64,000 bases of DNA from Paeniglutamicibacter psychrophenolicus (GTDB lineage: Bacteria; Actinomycetota; Actinomycetes; Actinomycetales; Micrococcaceae). The stretch is from contig NZ_JAUSSH010000006.1 of NCBI RefSeq assembly GCF_030812255.1, positions 62,001 to 126,000 of the forward strand. The letters are read 5' to 3'. A program made the translations under genes and the position numbers. Positions 50,050-59,593 of the stretch are shown here, piece by piece. The notes under the pieces are model-generated. The model saw only the letters and a list, made by a program, of their open reading frames with translations, was not told the DNA's origin and did not search any database. The number at the start of each line of letters is the position of its first letter. The stretch's first letter is position 1.

Positions 50050-51045
50050 GTGAGCATTCCTATGTCGATCCTTGATCTTGCCCCCATCCGCCGCGGCGGT
50101 TCAGCCGCCGAGACCTTCGCGCAGAGCGTCGAATTGGCGCAAACCGCCGAGGCGACCGGCTACAAACGCGTCTGGTACGCCGAACACCACAACATGAGTT
50201 CGATCGCCTCCTCCGCAACCTCGGTGCTCATTGGCCACGTCGCCCACCACACCAACACCATCCGGCTGGGTGCCGGCGGCGTCATGCTGCCCAACCACTC
50301 CCCCCTGGTGATCGCCGAACAGTTCGGCACCTTGGAAACGCTCTTCCCGGGCCGCATCGACTTGGGCCTGGGTCGCGCGCCGGGCACCGACCAGGCCACG
50401 TTCCGGGCCCTGCGCCGGGATCCTTCCGCCTCAGATGCGTTCCCGCATGACGTGCTGGAGCTGCAGGCGTACTTCGGGCAGAAATCACGCATCGAGGGCG
50501 TCAATGCCTACCCCGGCCACGGCACCAACGTCCCGCTCTACATCCTGGGCTCCAGCATGTTCGGGGCCAGGCTTGCCGCCCAACTGGGCCTGCCCTACTC
50601 CTTCGCCTCGCATTTCGCCCCCGACGCGCTCGTCCAGGCGACCACCGCGTACCGCAACGAGTTCCAGCCCTCCGAATTCCTCGCCGAGCCCTGGGTCATC
50701 GCCGGCGTCGGCGTGGTGGCCGCCGAGACCAACAGCGAGGCCCATGCCATCTTCGAGCAGGTCCGCCGCGACCGCATCCGGCTCTTCCTGGGCCGCAACC
50801 GCCCCGTCGAGTTCACCGACGACGAGGTGGAGATGCTGCTTGATTCCCCGCACGGGGATTCGATCATGAACATGCTCAAGTACACCGCGGTCGGCGACGG
50901 GGCGGCCGTGGCGCAGTACCTCGAGGAGTTCGCGCGCACCGCGCAGGCCGATGAGCTGATCACCGTGCACAATGCCAGCGACCCGGCCCAGCGCCTGGAA
51001 TCGGTGAAGATCACCGCCAAGGCCATGGCACCGGCAGGCGTCTAG
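50050..51045 (+). CDS. LLM-class flavin-dependent oxidoreductase
   Basis: A 331-residue luciferase-like protein: [75 protein letters not shown]. This is the MsnO8-type group found in many actinobacteria; substrates are mostly unknown. The GTG at 50050 is used, with the ATG at 50062 a close alternative; the much earlier ATG at 49996 would add an unlikely N-terminus. No flavin reductase gene is adjacent. Confidence 0.88.
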   Translation: MSIPMSILDLAPIRRGGSAAETFAQSVELAQTAEATGYKRVWYAEHHNMSSIASSATSVLIGHVAHHTNTIRLGAGGVMLPNHSPLVIAEQFGTLETLFPGRIDLGLGRAPGTDQATFRALRRDPSASDAFPHDVLELQAYFGQKSRIEGVNAYPGHGTNVPLYILGSSMFGARLAAQLGLPYSFASHFAPDALVQATTAYRNEFQPSEFLAEPWVIAGVGVVAAETNSEAHAIFEQVRRDRIRLFLGRNRPVEFTDDEVEMLLDSPHGDSIMNMLKYTAVGDGAAVAQYLEEFARTAQADELITVHNASDPAQRLESVKITAKAMAPAGV

Positions 51046-51060
51046 CGCCGCAACCAAACA

Positions 51061-51122
51061 GGCCGCGTCGTGCGAAGGCCCCCGAGCATCTGCGTGTTCA
51101 CCGGCTACTGCACGGCGCGGCC
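51061..51122. terminator. Bidirectional terminator hairpin
   Basis: GGCCGCGTCGTGC and GCACGGCGCGGCC pair with one mismatch around a 36-base loop, between the convergent LLM and membrane protein genes. Confidence 0.65.
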
Positions 51123-51149
51123 TTCATCGTGCCCCGGTGCCGTCCCGGC

Positions 51150-51644
51150 TCAGCGTCCCGGGAGCACCCAGCGGCGCACGCCCATCACCAGCAGGGTGAT
51201 AAGCAGGATCGTCAGCAGCCCGTCGGCGGCGATGTAGAAATAGTGCCAACTCGATCCGCCGGCCTCGACACCGGCCAGCACCGCCTCGGTGCGTTGGGCC
51301 AGGAACGGGCGGATCAAGGCGACCTTGGCCAGCAGCACCAGGCCGGTCGAGGCGGCGACCCACAGGAAGGCCTTGTCCAGGCCGCGCTTGATGCAGGAGG
51401 CAGCGAGCACGATGAAGAACACGACCTCCACGATGTTCATGGCGGCGAACACCAGCTGCCCGATCCCCAGCCCCAGGGCCAGGGTCATGCCCGGGGCCAG
51501 GAACTTCAATGGCGTCTCGATGAAGGAAATCCCGATCAGCAATCCCAGCCACAAGGCAGGTGCCAGGATCCTTCCGGCGGCGGCAAGCAATGCCGTGCGG
51601 CTGATGGCCGGGGTGAAGAACCTGGGTGTGGTGTCGCTGTCCAT
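51150..51644 (-). CDS. Four-helix membrane protein, DUF4149-like
   Basis: A 164-residue protein with four hydrophobic segments, the first containing LGLLIGISFIETPLKFLAPG. This pattern resembles DUF4149/TMEM205-like proteins, but I am not certain. TATGGT lies 6 bases before the ATG at 51644, so the gene is probably leaderless; a longer start at 51734 is less likely. Confidence 0.7.
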   Translation of the reverse strand: MDSDTTPRFFTPAISRTALLAAAGRILAPALWLGLLIGISFIETPLKFLAPGMTLALGLGIGQLVFAAMNIVEVVFFIVLAASCIKRGLDKAFLWVAASTGLVLLAKVALIRPFLAQRTEAVLAGVEAGGSSWHYFYIAADGLLTILLITLLVMGVRRWVLPGR

Positions 51645-51778
51645 GTATCGACCATACCGCGCGGCGGCGCCCTGATCCGTGCACGAAAAAGTGCCCATTC
51701 CCATACGCGTCGAGTCAACATAGGCTGTAATCAATCGGGGTTCAGCCGCAAATCCCGCCCGATCGAGGAAAGAGGGAC

Positions 51779-52036
51779 ATGATGGGCAACAGCTTTGACG
51801 ACACCGTCTTTGACGAGCCGATTGACGACGACATGTACGAGCCGGACGACGGCCGTGACGGCCAGCCCTACGAGGGTTCCTCCGACAGCCCGGAGACCAT
51901 GACCGCCCTGGATCCGCTGCGCAAACACCTGTACCTGCTCGATGACGACCTCACCGCAGAGGACCAGGACGACGACGAGGAAACCGTCGAAGAGGAGTGG
52001 ACCGAAGAGGAAGTCCTCGCCGAGGAAACCGAATAG
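51779..52036 (+). CDS. Small, very acidic protein of unknown function
   Basis: An 85-residue protein, about a third Asp and Glu, especially at the end (EDQDDDEETVEEEWTEEEV). No membrane or known domain is visible and it is probably disordered. GAGGAAAGAGG precedes the ATGATG start (51779 or 51782). It lies alone between a membrane protein and a LysR gene. Confidence 0.65.
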   Translation: MMGNSFDDTVFDEPIDDDMYEPDDGRDGQPYEGSSDSPETMTALDPLRKHLYLLDDDLTAEDQDDDEETVEEEWTEEEVLAEETE

Positions 52037-52120
52037 CTCCCGTGCCCGCCTAGGATTGAGGGGAGCGCGAGCCCCACCGGCTCGCGTCCCCAACCCCTCT
52101 TCAGGCACAGGAGTCCCCAC

Positions 52121-53056
52121 GTGGTCAATCCGGTACATCTGCGCACCTTGCTGGAAGTGGTGTCGCACAAGTCCTTCGCCGCCGCCGCCCTGGCCCTGGG
52201 CTACACGCCCTCGGCGGTCTCCCAGCAGATGTCCGCCCTGGAACGCGACACCTCAACGACACTCTTTGCCCGCAGCGCCAAGAGCATCGAGCCGACACCG
52301 GCCGCGCTGACCATGGTGCGCCACGCCAAGCGCGTGCTCACCGACATCGATGCGCTCATGGCCGCGACCTCCACGCCCGACCTTGACCCCAGCGGCAAGC
52401 CGCTGCAGGAACTGCGCATCGGGATCTTCCCTTCGCTGGCCACTTTCGCCCTGCCGCGGCTGCTCGGCTCCAGGGATTGGGACCGGCTGGGCATCGCGCT
52501 GCGCGTGAATGTGGGAGAGCCGCACCAGACCATCACCGGATTGCGCCGGGACGGCGAACTGGACCTGGCCCTGATCTTCCAGGTCGGCCAGGCGGGGCTG
52601 GCCTGGCCGGCGCAGCTCGAACGCCAATGGCTGGGCGACGACCCGTTCCGCGTCGTGGTCCCCGCTTCCTGGAAGCTCGATGGATCCTCGGTCTTTTCCG
52701 CCTCCCAGCTGGCCGACATGCCCTGGATCATGCACCACCCGGGTACGTCCGACGCGACGGTGATCTCCCGGCTCTTTGCCGCGTTCAACATCCACCCGCG
52801 CGTGGTCGCCCACTCGGACGACTTCAACGCCTCGCTGCACCTGGCCGCCGCGGGGCTGGGCGCGGCCCTGGTCCCGGAGCTGGCCATGCAGCGGGCCCCC
52901 GAGGGCATCCAGGTCATCGACGCCCCGGAAATCCGCCTGGCCCGCAGCATCTTCGCGCTGCGGCCCGAAGGCCGGGACAACCCCAAGACCGGGGTGTTCA
53001 TGGACCGGCTGACCAAGGCGCTGGCTGAGACAAGCATCGGTCCCAAGCGACGCTAG
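52121..53056 (+). CDS. LysR family transcriptional regulator
   Basis: A 311-residue LysR regulator with HTH VSHKSFAAAALALGYTPSAV and QQMSALERDTSTTLFAR, and a substrate-binding domain (about residues 95-300). The usual divergent target gene is not evident: the acidic protein precedes it on the same strand. The GTG at 52121 is chosen, as no ATG fits. It converges with the hypothetical gene at 53072. Confidence 0.9.
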   Translation: MVNPVHLRTLLEVVSHKSFAAAALALGYTPSAVSQQMSALERDTSTTLFARSAKSIEPTPAALTMVRHAKRVLTDIDALMAATSTPDLDPSGKPLQELRIGIFPSLATFALPRLLGSRDWDRLGIALRVNVGEPHQTITGLRRDGELDLALIFQVGQAGLAWPAQLERQWLGDDPFRVVVPASWKLDGSSVFSASQLADMPWIMHHPGTSDATVISRLFAAFNIHPRVVAHSDDFNASLHLAAAGLGAALVPELAMQRAPEGIQVIDAPEIRLARSIFALRPEGRDNPKTGVFMDRLTKALAETSIGPKRR

Positions 53057-53071
53057 GCAGTGGAGGCTTGC

Positions 53072-53557
53072 TCAGCGGACGAACGTCGGCTTCAGCCACA
53101 TCGAGGTGATGCCGGTGTCGTCGGTTCCAATCACCGTGTCGGTCGCAATCCTCGTCAGGCGCCCATCGGCGCCGCCACGGGTGATCCGGCACCAGCCACT
53201 TTCCGGGTCGAATTGCGTCCACCACACCTCTGCGGGATCACTGCGGTCGCGGCGAATGGAGACACTTCCGCTCGGACCCAAGGCCGGCTCGTCGACCATC
53301 ACCACCCCGTCAACAGCACCCTCGGGCCTACCTGGGACACTGAGCCACGATGACCGCGGCGAGTATCCCCAAACGTAAAGGAGGATGCCGTTGGGCATGC
53401 CTACCTCGATAAGCACGGTGTCCAGTGCCAGCGAGGCAGGCGAACCCCTGCGCGCCGCCACTTCCCCGGGATCGGTGGGGACGAAGTCAAAGGCCTGGTC
53501 CGCCAGGCTGTAGACCGCCCGGCCGGAAACAGGTTGGGTCAGGGGAACTAGATTCAT
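53072..53557 (-). CDS. Hypothetical protein
   Basis: A 161-residue soluble protein without recognised domain, with many Trp-Asp-like strand motifs. AGGAGG lies 4 bases before the ATG at 53557, a strong ribosome site. It sits between LysR and the large SpoIID-type gene; the codon use is like its neighbours. Function unknown. Confidence 0.7.
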   Translation of the reverse strand: MNLVPLTQPVSGRAVYSLADQAFDFVPTDPGEVAARRGSPASLALDTVLIEVGMPNGILLYVWGYSPRSSWLSVPGRPEGAVDGVVMVDEPALGPSGSVSIRRDRSDPAEVWWTQFDPESGWCRITRGGADGRLTRIATDTVIGTDDTGITSMWLKPTFVR

Positions 53558-53654
53558 CGATCCTCCTCGGAATCGTCGGGTGGTTCAGGGGCCGGCGCGA
53601 CACCGTCCTCGCCTCGCGGGCACCCGGCAACACCGGCACTGGCAGGCCGCGCGC

Positions 53655-56261
53655 CTATTTGTTTCCGCGCACCGTGCTTGAAACGACGGAGACCTTGGCG
53701 CCCTTCTTGGCGCGCACCCCTCGGGTTCCAGCCCCGCGGTTATCCAGGATCTTGGAGGAGGAAACCTTTACCGAGGCCTTGTTGGAGGCGGCGATGCCTC
53801 CGGTGAAGGTCGCGGGCCGGAATCCCGCCCATCCGTTCTTGCTGATTGCGGTTCCCCGCACCACGGTGTTCTTCCCGCCCGAGGCACTGATGCCCGCTTG
53901 GCCGTTGCGCCGGACGAAGGAGTCTAGGACCGCCGTGGCCTGGCCGTTGGATTGCACGCCGATGCCGTGGTTCCAGGTGACGGTCGAGCCGCTCAGCGTG
54001 GAGTGGGCGCCGCGCAGCCACACAGCCCCGGTGTTGCCCGGGTTGGCATAGCCGGACACAGTCACATTGCCCATCCGCGCCCGTGTGCCCAGCGTTGCCG
54101 CGCGCGCCGTGGTGGCCAGGGTGTACTTGTACTTCTTGCTGCTGGCCTTGGACGTGAAGATGGACCGGTTCCTGTGGTCGATCCAGTAGGTCCCGGCCTT
54201 GACCTTGGACTTGGAGGACACCGCGGTCATCTGGGCCCCGTTGGCGAAGAGCACCTGGGCGGAGTTGCATGGGCTCGACGTGTTGCAGGAAAGCTTCGTG
54301 GGGGCCTTGGAAGGGATCCGCGCCGTGCCGATCCGGTGCAGCTTGCCCGACTTCTTCGTCGTGACCGCGATGGTCCCGTCGAGCCGGGTGTTGGACCGGG
54401 TGTGCCCGATGAGGGTTTGGCGCGGCTTGAGCACCACGTTGCCGGCCTTGTGCGTTCCGGCCTTCAGGCAAATGACCGCCCCGTCGCGGGCCTTGGAGGC
54501 GGCCTTGGCAAGGTTCGACCCGGGTTTCACCGTGGTGCTGCAGAAGTTCCGGGGGTTGATGGCCGTGGCCTTGGGGACGGTGGTGCTGGCCTTGATGCCG
54601 GTGATCCAGGCCGAGTGCGCGCCGATGCCGGAGGCCCAGGAGCGGAAGGCGTTCCCGGTCAGGGTCTTGGCTGTCCCGGAGGAGGTTGTGGCGGTGGCCG
54701 AGCTGATGGTCAGGTCCTTGGCGCGGGTGAACTTCACGCCCACCACATCGCCCAGGCCGAAGACCTTGGCCATCTCCCGCTGGGACGTGCGCTGGGTCCA
54801 GGACCGGTAGGGGTTGTTGGCGCTGGCCTTCAACGACCAGGGGTCGGTGCGCGAGCGCAGGTAGGGCTGGCCCGCGCCGCCCCAGACGTCCTCGCTGTTG
54901 CGGGTGGCCCCGCCGGTCGAGGAGGAGTACACGGTCTCGGCCAGCCGCCCGGCGTAGGTGACGACCTTGCCGGAAGTGGGCACGCCCGCGGCATTGCGCG
55001 AGACGGTGGCGTTGACGGCAGCCTTCCATTTGGCCCCGTAGCCGGGCTGTTCGTTTTCCTTTGCCCAGCCGGTGAACTTCTGGTCGTGGACCTCGTCGGT
55101 GACGTTGCAGTCGCAGGATTCCTTGAGCCTGCCGACCTTGCGCATGGCGTAGGTGCGCCCGGCAATCGCCTGGGCCTGCAGCACCGCGGAAGGCCAGGAG
55201 GACGGCACCTCGGCCAGGCCGTAGAGGTATTCGTCGTTCAGCCGCAGCGAGGTCACCAGGTTCACCTGGTCCTTGAGCAGTCCCGCTTCCAGGTATCCAT
55301 GGCGGTAGAGCCCCGGTGCCGAGGACTCGGCGTTGGCCTTGGGGATGGAGATGGTGGCGCTCTTGGACGAGGCCCAGGCGCGCGTGCCCTCCCAGGTGAT
55401 GCGCAGTTTGCTGCTGGTCTTGTTTTCCTGCGCCTTGGGGTTCTTGTCGTTGGCCCCGTCCTTGTTCGCATCGCGCGGCACCACGTCGTATCCGGCGGCG
55501 GTCTTCAGTACGTAGGACAGCTGGGAGCCGCTGCGTTTCAGGGTGAGCGTGGAGCCGGCCGGAGCGGTGTAGGTCTTCTTGGCCGCGGGGTCGGTCACGC
55601 GCATGCGTCCGCCGGCAACGGCCAGGGAGCTGCTGCCGGACTTGAGCACCTGCACCCGGATGTCTCCGGCCGGTGCACTCTTGCCGGCGGTGACCTTGGC
55701 GGGGTTGTAGTAGTACTGCAGGATGCCGGTGGCACTCCTGCCCTCGGCGGCCATGGCCCGGGCCCCGTATTGGCTCATGCCCACGCCGTGTCCCCAGCCG
55801 GCCCCGGTGATGGTGAAGTCGGGAAGCTTCGGGGCCTTGGGCAGCCAGTATGAGGTTCCGTTGGGGCGCACGCCGATGACGCCGCCGCCGAAGTTTTGCC
55901 GGGTGTCGGCCCCCGACTTGTATTGCTCGCCCGTCGGGTAGCCGAAGCGGCCGTTTTCCCAGCCGGTGTCCGCCCACGCCCGGGCCATTGCGTTGCGCAC
56001 CGTCAGCGCGCGGCGCTTGTTCGAGTACACCACGATGCCGTCGCGGTGCGAACGCCACAGTGTCCCGTCCTTGAGCTTGCCCGTTGCCGCGTCGGCCCCG
56101 CCGAGGGACCTGGCGGCCTTGGCCAGATAGGACTTGTTGGTGTCCTTGATGCTCGCGGTGGAAACGGCGGCGCCGGCGGGGGCCACGGCCAGCGCCGGAA
56201 CACCGGGAACCAGCAGTGCGGCAATCAGCACGGCCGATACGGCCAGGGCGGTTTTTCTCAT
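53655..56261 (-). CDS. Large secreted SpoIID/LytB-domain protein with LGFP and beta-helix parts
   Basis: An 868-residue exported protein. A signal peptide (VLIAALLVPGVPALAVAPAG) is followed by an LGFP-like wall-binding segment (DTGWENGRFGYPTGEQYKSG), then a SpoIID/LytB domain with GAGWGHGVGMSQYGARAMA, VLQAQAIAGRTYAM and TGGATRNSEDVWGG. The last 300 residues have regular strands typical of right-handed beta-helix proteins (SGSTVTWNHGIGVQSNGQ, GISASGGKNTVVRGTAISK). SpoIID proteins cleave glycan chains of denuded peptidoglycan, so this could be a wall lytic transglycosylase with a carbohydrate-binding tail. Downstream of the DUF202 pair on the same strand. Confidence 0.88.
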   Translation of the reverse strand: MRKTALAVSAVLIAALLVPGVPALAVAPAGAAVSTASIKDTNKSYLAKAARSLGGADAATGKLKDGTLWRSHRDGIVVYSNKRRALTVRNAMARAWADTGWENGRFGYPTGEQYKSGADTRQNFGGGVIGVRPNGTSYWLPKAPKLPDFTITGAGWGHGVGMSQYGARAMAAEGRSATGILQYYYNPAKVTAGKSAPAGDIRVQVLKSGSSSLAVAGGRMRVTDPAAKKTYTAPAGSTLTLKRSGSQLSYVLKTAAGYDVVPRDANKDGANDKNPKAQENKTSSKLRITWEGTRAWASSKSATISIPKANAESSAPGLYRHGYLEAGLLKDQVNLVTSLRLNDEYLYGLAEVPSSWPSAVLQAQAIAGRTYAMRKVGRLKESCDCNVTDEVHDQKFTGWAKENEQPGYGAKWKAAVNATVSRNAAGVPTSGKVVTYAGRLAETVYSSSTGGATRNSEDVWGGAGQPYLRSRTDPWSLKASANNPYRSWTQRTSQREMAKVFGLGDVVGVKFTRAKDLTISSATATTSSGTAKTLTGNAFRSWASGIGAHSAWITGIKASTTVPKATAINPRNFCSTTVKPGSNLAKAASKARDGAVICLKAGTHKAGNVVLKPRQTLIGHTRSNTRLDGTIAVTTKKSGKLHRIGTARIPSKAPTKLSCNTSSPCNSAQVLFANGAQMTAVSSKSKVKAGTYWIDHRNRSIFTSKASSKKYKYTLATTARAATLGTRARMGNVTVSGYANPGNTGAVWLRGAHSTLSGSTVTWNHGIGVQSNGQATAVLDSFVRRNGQAGISASGGKNTVVRGTAISKNGWAGFRPATFTGGIAASNKASVKVSSSKILDNRGAGTRGVRAKKGAKVSVVSSTVRGNK

Positions 56262-56380
56262 GTCGGTCCTTGGTCCTCGGTGCGGCGGGAAACCGGGCGT
56301 TTTCCCGGCGGAACATCAACTACCGATCATATGCCACCGGTTATCGGCCGGTACCCGCCATGACCTGCCGGTTTTGAGCA

Positions 56381-56716
56381 CTACGGGCCCAGCACCACCA
56401 GGATGCCGGTCACGCCCAGGCCCAGCACCAGGGCGCTGACGGACAGCACCGCAACCACGTCGGCGTGCAAGAGCTCGGAGCGGATCCCCCAGGAGGAGCG
56501 TGCGTAGCGGCGGCGCTGGGTGGCGTAGATGCCCCCGGCGGCCGCCATCGCCAGCACGACCATGGCCAGGATTCCCGCACCGTAATGTGGCAGCCAGCGC
56601 AGGAACACCAGGGCCGCGACGCACAGCGCGAGCGTGGTCCGCCCCCAGGACATCACGGTGCGTTCGGGCTGCAGCCCGGGATCCTGGTGGATCGGTTCCC
56701 GCGGGCCTGCGCTCAT
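56381..56716 (-). CDS. DUF202 membrane protein, second of a pair
   Basis: A 111-residue protein with about three hydrophobic segments and the DUF202 start LQPERTVMSWGRTTLALCVA. Its ATG overlaps the stop of the upstream DUF202 gene (ATGA). Function unknown; membrane assembly with its partner is inferred. Confidence 0.82.
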   Translation of the reverse strand: MSAGPREPIHQDPGLQPERTVMSWGRTTLALCVAALVFLRWLPHYGAGILAMVVLAMAAAGGIYATQRRRYARSSWGIRSELLHADVVAVLSVSALVLGLGVTGILVVLGP

Positions 56717-57102
56717 CGGTCCACGGCGATCAGCACGGCCACCACCGCGGCGGCGATGGCGGCGCCCAGGCCCAGGATGGGGACGATCAGCGGCAAGGGC
56801 AGGGGCCGCGAGTGGCGCATCGACATCTCGATCCGGCGCCAGCGCAGGGCGGCCCCGGCGCTGACCAGCATGCCGATCACGATCAGCAGCACCGAGATCC
56901 CGGTGCGCAGCGGGCCCGGGAATGCGTCGGCGGCGAATGCCTCCAGCGCAATGCCTCCGGCCAGGAAGGCCAGGGCCGTGCGGATCCAGGCCAGGAATGT
57001 GCGCTCGTTGGCCAGCGTGAAGCGCGGATCGGGTTCCTTGCCGCCGGGCAGCACCCGCCGGGCCAGGGACCCGCGTTCGTCATTGTCGTTGGTCGATCCC
57101 AT
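56713..57102 (-). CDS. DUF202/YidH-like membrane protein, first of a pair
   Basis: A 129-residue protein with three hydrophobic segments and the DUF202 motif FTLANERTFLAWIRTALAFL. The ATG at 57102 begins MGSTNDNDERG. Coupled to the next DUF202 gene by an ATGA overlap. Function unknown. Confidence 0.85.
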   Translation of the reverse strand: MGSTNDNDERGSLARRVLPGGKEPDPRFTLANERTFLAWIRTALAFLAGGIALEAFAADAFPGPLRTGISVLLIVIGMLVSAGAALRWRRIEMSMRHSRPLPLPLIVPILGLGAAIAAAVVAVLIAVDR

Positions 57103-57222
57103 GGCCCCGGAGTGCTCCCTTGCGCTGTGCTTCCCTGGGGTGCGGCGGCGCGCCGCACCGGTGTGGTGAATTCCTGTTCAGGATACCGGCGACGCCGCGG
57201 TGTCCCGCTGTTCAAGTCGGCG

Positions 57223-58344
57223 ATGTTGCCGAGCGGGCGGTTTCGCATCCGGGGTGCATCGGCGATATCTTGGCAGCAGCACCGCAGCCGCAACGACAGG
57301 ACCAGACCGATCAAGACCTTCATCCATTCCGCCCGCAACGGTTCACTGGGACTCATCGAGTTGCGCCGGCCCGCGGCCATCAACGCGCTGACCCGTGGAA
57401 TGCTGGTGGAGCTCACCGAGGTGTTCACCGCCTGGGCGCAGGACCCGACCGTCTCCATGGTCGTGTTGCGCGGGGCGGGGGAACGCGGATTCTGCGCCGG
57501 CGGTGACATCAAGGACTTCCATGCCGCGGTCACCGAATCGGAGCACGCCCGCTTCCTGGAGTTGTTGTCCCTGGAGTTCGACCTCAACGAGACGATCTCT
57601 TCCTACCCCAAGCCGGTGCTCACGCTGGTCCACGGTTTGTGCATGGGCGGCGGGATCGGGCTGGCCTCGCACGCCTCGATCCGCATCACCACCCCCGAGG
57701 CGCGCTTCGCGATGCCGGAGACCCGCATCGGCTACAGCCCAGACGTGGGTGGCACGCACCTGATGGGCCGCGCCCCGGGGCACCTGGGCGAATACCTGGT
57801 GCTGACCGCCTCCACCTTCAGCGGTGCCGATGCCGTGGAGCTGGGCTTTGCGGACATGATGGTGGAATCCGAGCGCTTTGAGGAGCTGGCCGACGCGCTG
57901 GAGGACTTCGAGGCGATGCCCGCACCCGAGATCGCCGCCGGGCTCGAGGTCCTTTTTGGGTCCTTTGCCGCGTCCGGGCTGGCCGCGGCAAGGCCGTGGA
58001 TCGATGCTGCGTTTTCCGCCCCGGACCTGGCCGGGATCCTGGAGCGCCTCGATGCGATGGGCCACAGAGCCGCCGCCGAGGCCGCCGCGGCGATCCGCGC
58101 GAACAGCCCCACCTCGCTTGAATGCGCGTTGGCCGCGGTGCGGGCCGCGCGCGCCGAGGACCACCTGCGCTCGGCGCTGGATCGCGAGCTGCGGGTCGCC
58201 GACTACCTGATGCACCGCCCCGACCTCGCCGAGGGCATCCGCGCCCAGGTCATCGACAAGGACCGGAACCCCGCGTGGACCCCGGCCCGGCTGGATGAGG
58301 TGGATACCGCCGCGGTTGCCGCGGTCATTGCCGAGGCCCCGTAG
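57223..58344 (+). CDS. Enoyl-CoA hydratase-fold protein, 3-hydroxyisobutyryl-CoA hydrolase-like
   Basis: A 373-residue crotonase-fold protein, with GERGFCAGGDIKDFHAAV (oxyanion hole) and VHGLCMGGGIGLASHASIRI, then PETRIGYSPDVGGTHLMGRA. The longer length and these motifs fit the 3-hydroxyisobutyryl-CoA hydrolase branch (valine catabolism), which removes CoA from 3-hydroxyisobutyryl-CoA. The start is weak: the ATG at 57223 is the only nearby ATG in frame but no strong ribosome site is visible, and the family-like part begins about 30 codons later. Convergent with the MFS gene by 5 bases. Confidence 0.82.
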   Translation: MLPSGRFRIRGASAISWQQHRSRNDRTRPIKTFIHSARNGSLGLIELRRPAAINALTRGMLVELTEVFTAWAQDPTVSMVVLRGAGERGFCAGGDIKDFHAAVTESEHARFLELLSLEFDLNETISSYPKPVLTLVHGLCMGGGIGLASHASIRITTPEARFAMPETRIGYSPDVGGTHLMGRAPGHLGEYLVLTASTFSGADAVELGFADMMVESERFEELADALEDFEAMPAPEIAAGLEVLFGSFAASGLAAARPWIDAAFSAPDLAGILERLDAMGHRAAAEAAAAIRANSPTSLECALAAVRAARAEDHLRSALDRELRVADYLMHRPDLAEGIRAQVIDKDRNPAWTPARLDEVDTAAVAAVIAEAP

Positions 58345-58349
58345 CCGAC

Positions 58350-59543
58350 TTATTTCCCCATGGGGCGCAGCGGCGCGATCGATCCGAGCGTCGCTGCTCC
58401 CAAGCCCAAGCCTAGGACCAGGAACACTCCCCCGGCGCCCAGGGTGGTGGCAAAGACTCCCACGCCCACCGGGATCGCCGCCTGGCCCAGCCGGTTGCCC
58501 AGCAGCCGGATCGACATCCAGGTCCCGCGGGTGCCCTCGGTCGCCGCGGTGGACACCACCGTCATGCTCAGCGGCTGCCCCAGGCCCAGGCCCAGGCCGG
58601 CCGCCGCCAGCACCGCCGCCATCGCGGGCACCGGCAAATCCAGCACCAGCAACCCGACAAGCAGCGCCGAGGCGCCCGTGGAGACCAGCAGCAGCCGTGC
58701 CCGGCCCACCGCGCGGACCAACCGGTCCATGCCCAGCCGGGAGAGCACAGTGGCCGCGGCCCGCAGCGCCAGCAGGGCGCCGATGGTTTGGGTGGGGATC
58801 CCGCGTTCGACGCCCAGCGCCGGCAGGTAGACCTGCAGCAGGTCGATGCTGCACAGCACCATCATGCTCAGCCCGATCGAGGCGATGAGCGTGTTCCGGG
58901 CGGCGGGTTCGACCTTCAGCGCGACGCCAAGCTTCACCGGGGCCTTGGAGCCGCCGGCCGCCACCGGGACCGAATGGCGCACCATGAACAGGGTCGCCAG
59001 CAGCATCGCGAAGGCGGCGAGCAGGTATGCACGCAGCAGCACCGCGGTATCCGGGTTCACCGCCGCCCCGCCCAGGAACCCCAGCAACAGCGGGGCCGCG
59101 GCCTGCGCCACCGCTGTGACCATGGTGTAGAAGCCGAAGACCCGATCCATGTTCCGGGCATTGGCCGAGGCCAGCCGGCCTTGTTCCCCGATGATGCTCA
59201 TCAGGTGGCCCACGCCCAGGACCGCGTTCCAGCCCAGCAGCGCAGGGAGGGAGGGAGCGGCAAAAAGCAGCCCGGCGCCCGAGACCAGCATCAGCCCCGC
59301 GCCACCGAGCAGCACCTGCTTTTCGCCTCCCCTGTCGGTGGCACGACCAATCGCGATGGCCAGGAAGACCGGCAGGATCGAGAAGCTGGCCACCACCAGC
59401 CCCAGCAGCCCGGGGTCCACCCCCAGCTCGAGCGCCTTGTAGGAGGTTGCCGGGCGCACCAGGTATACGGCGCCCTGCAGGAAGAAGGCGTGGGCCAGCA
59501 CCGAGGGGAATCCAATTTTCGGTGCCGATCCGGGTGCGTCCAT
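58350..59543 (-). CDS. MFS transporter
   Basis: A 397-residue MFS protein with about 11-12 hydrophobic segments and the loop motif IGRATDRGGEKQVLLGG. Its group is not clear from motifs; MFS drug or sugar exporters are possible. AATAAT lies 7 bases before the ATG at 59543, perhaps a leaderless start; an earlier start at 59582 is less likely. Substrate unknown. Confidence 0.82.
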   Translation of the reverse strand: MDAPGSAPKIGFPSVLAHAFFLQGAVYLVRPATSYKALELGVDPGLLGLVVASFSILPVFLAIAIGRATDRGGEKQVLLGGAGLMLVSGAGLLFAAPSLPALLGWNAVLGVGHLMSIIGEQGRLASANARNMDRVFGFYTMVTAVAQAAAPLLLGFLGGAAVNPDTAVLLRAYLLAAFAMLLATLFMVRHSVPVAAGGSKAPVKLGVALKVEPAARNTLIASIGLSMMVLCSIDLLQVYLPALGVERGIPTQTIGALLALRAAATVLSRLGMDRLVRAVGRARLLLVSTGASALLVGLLVLDLPVPAMAAVLAAAGLGLGLGQPLSMTVVSTAATEGTRGTWMSIRLLGNRLGQAAIPVGVGVFATTLGAGGVFLVLGLGLGAATLGSIAPLRPMGK

Positions 59544-59593
59544 GGCGACGATTATTCCGCGCCGCTGCCCGGGCCTACGCATTCATGACGAAG

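Noticed and set aside
53952-55853. A 633-residue plus-strand frame
   Set aside because: Shadow of the SpoIID-type gene, which has a signal peptide and conserved motifs.
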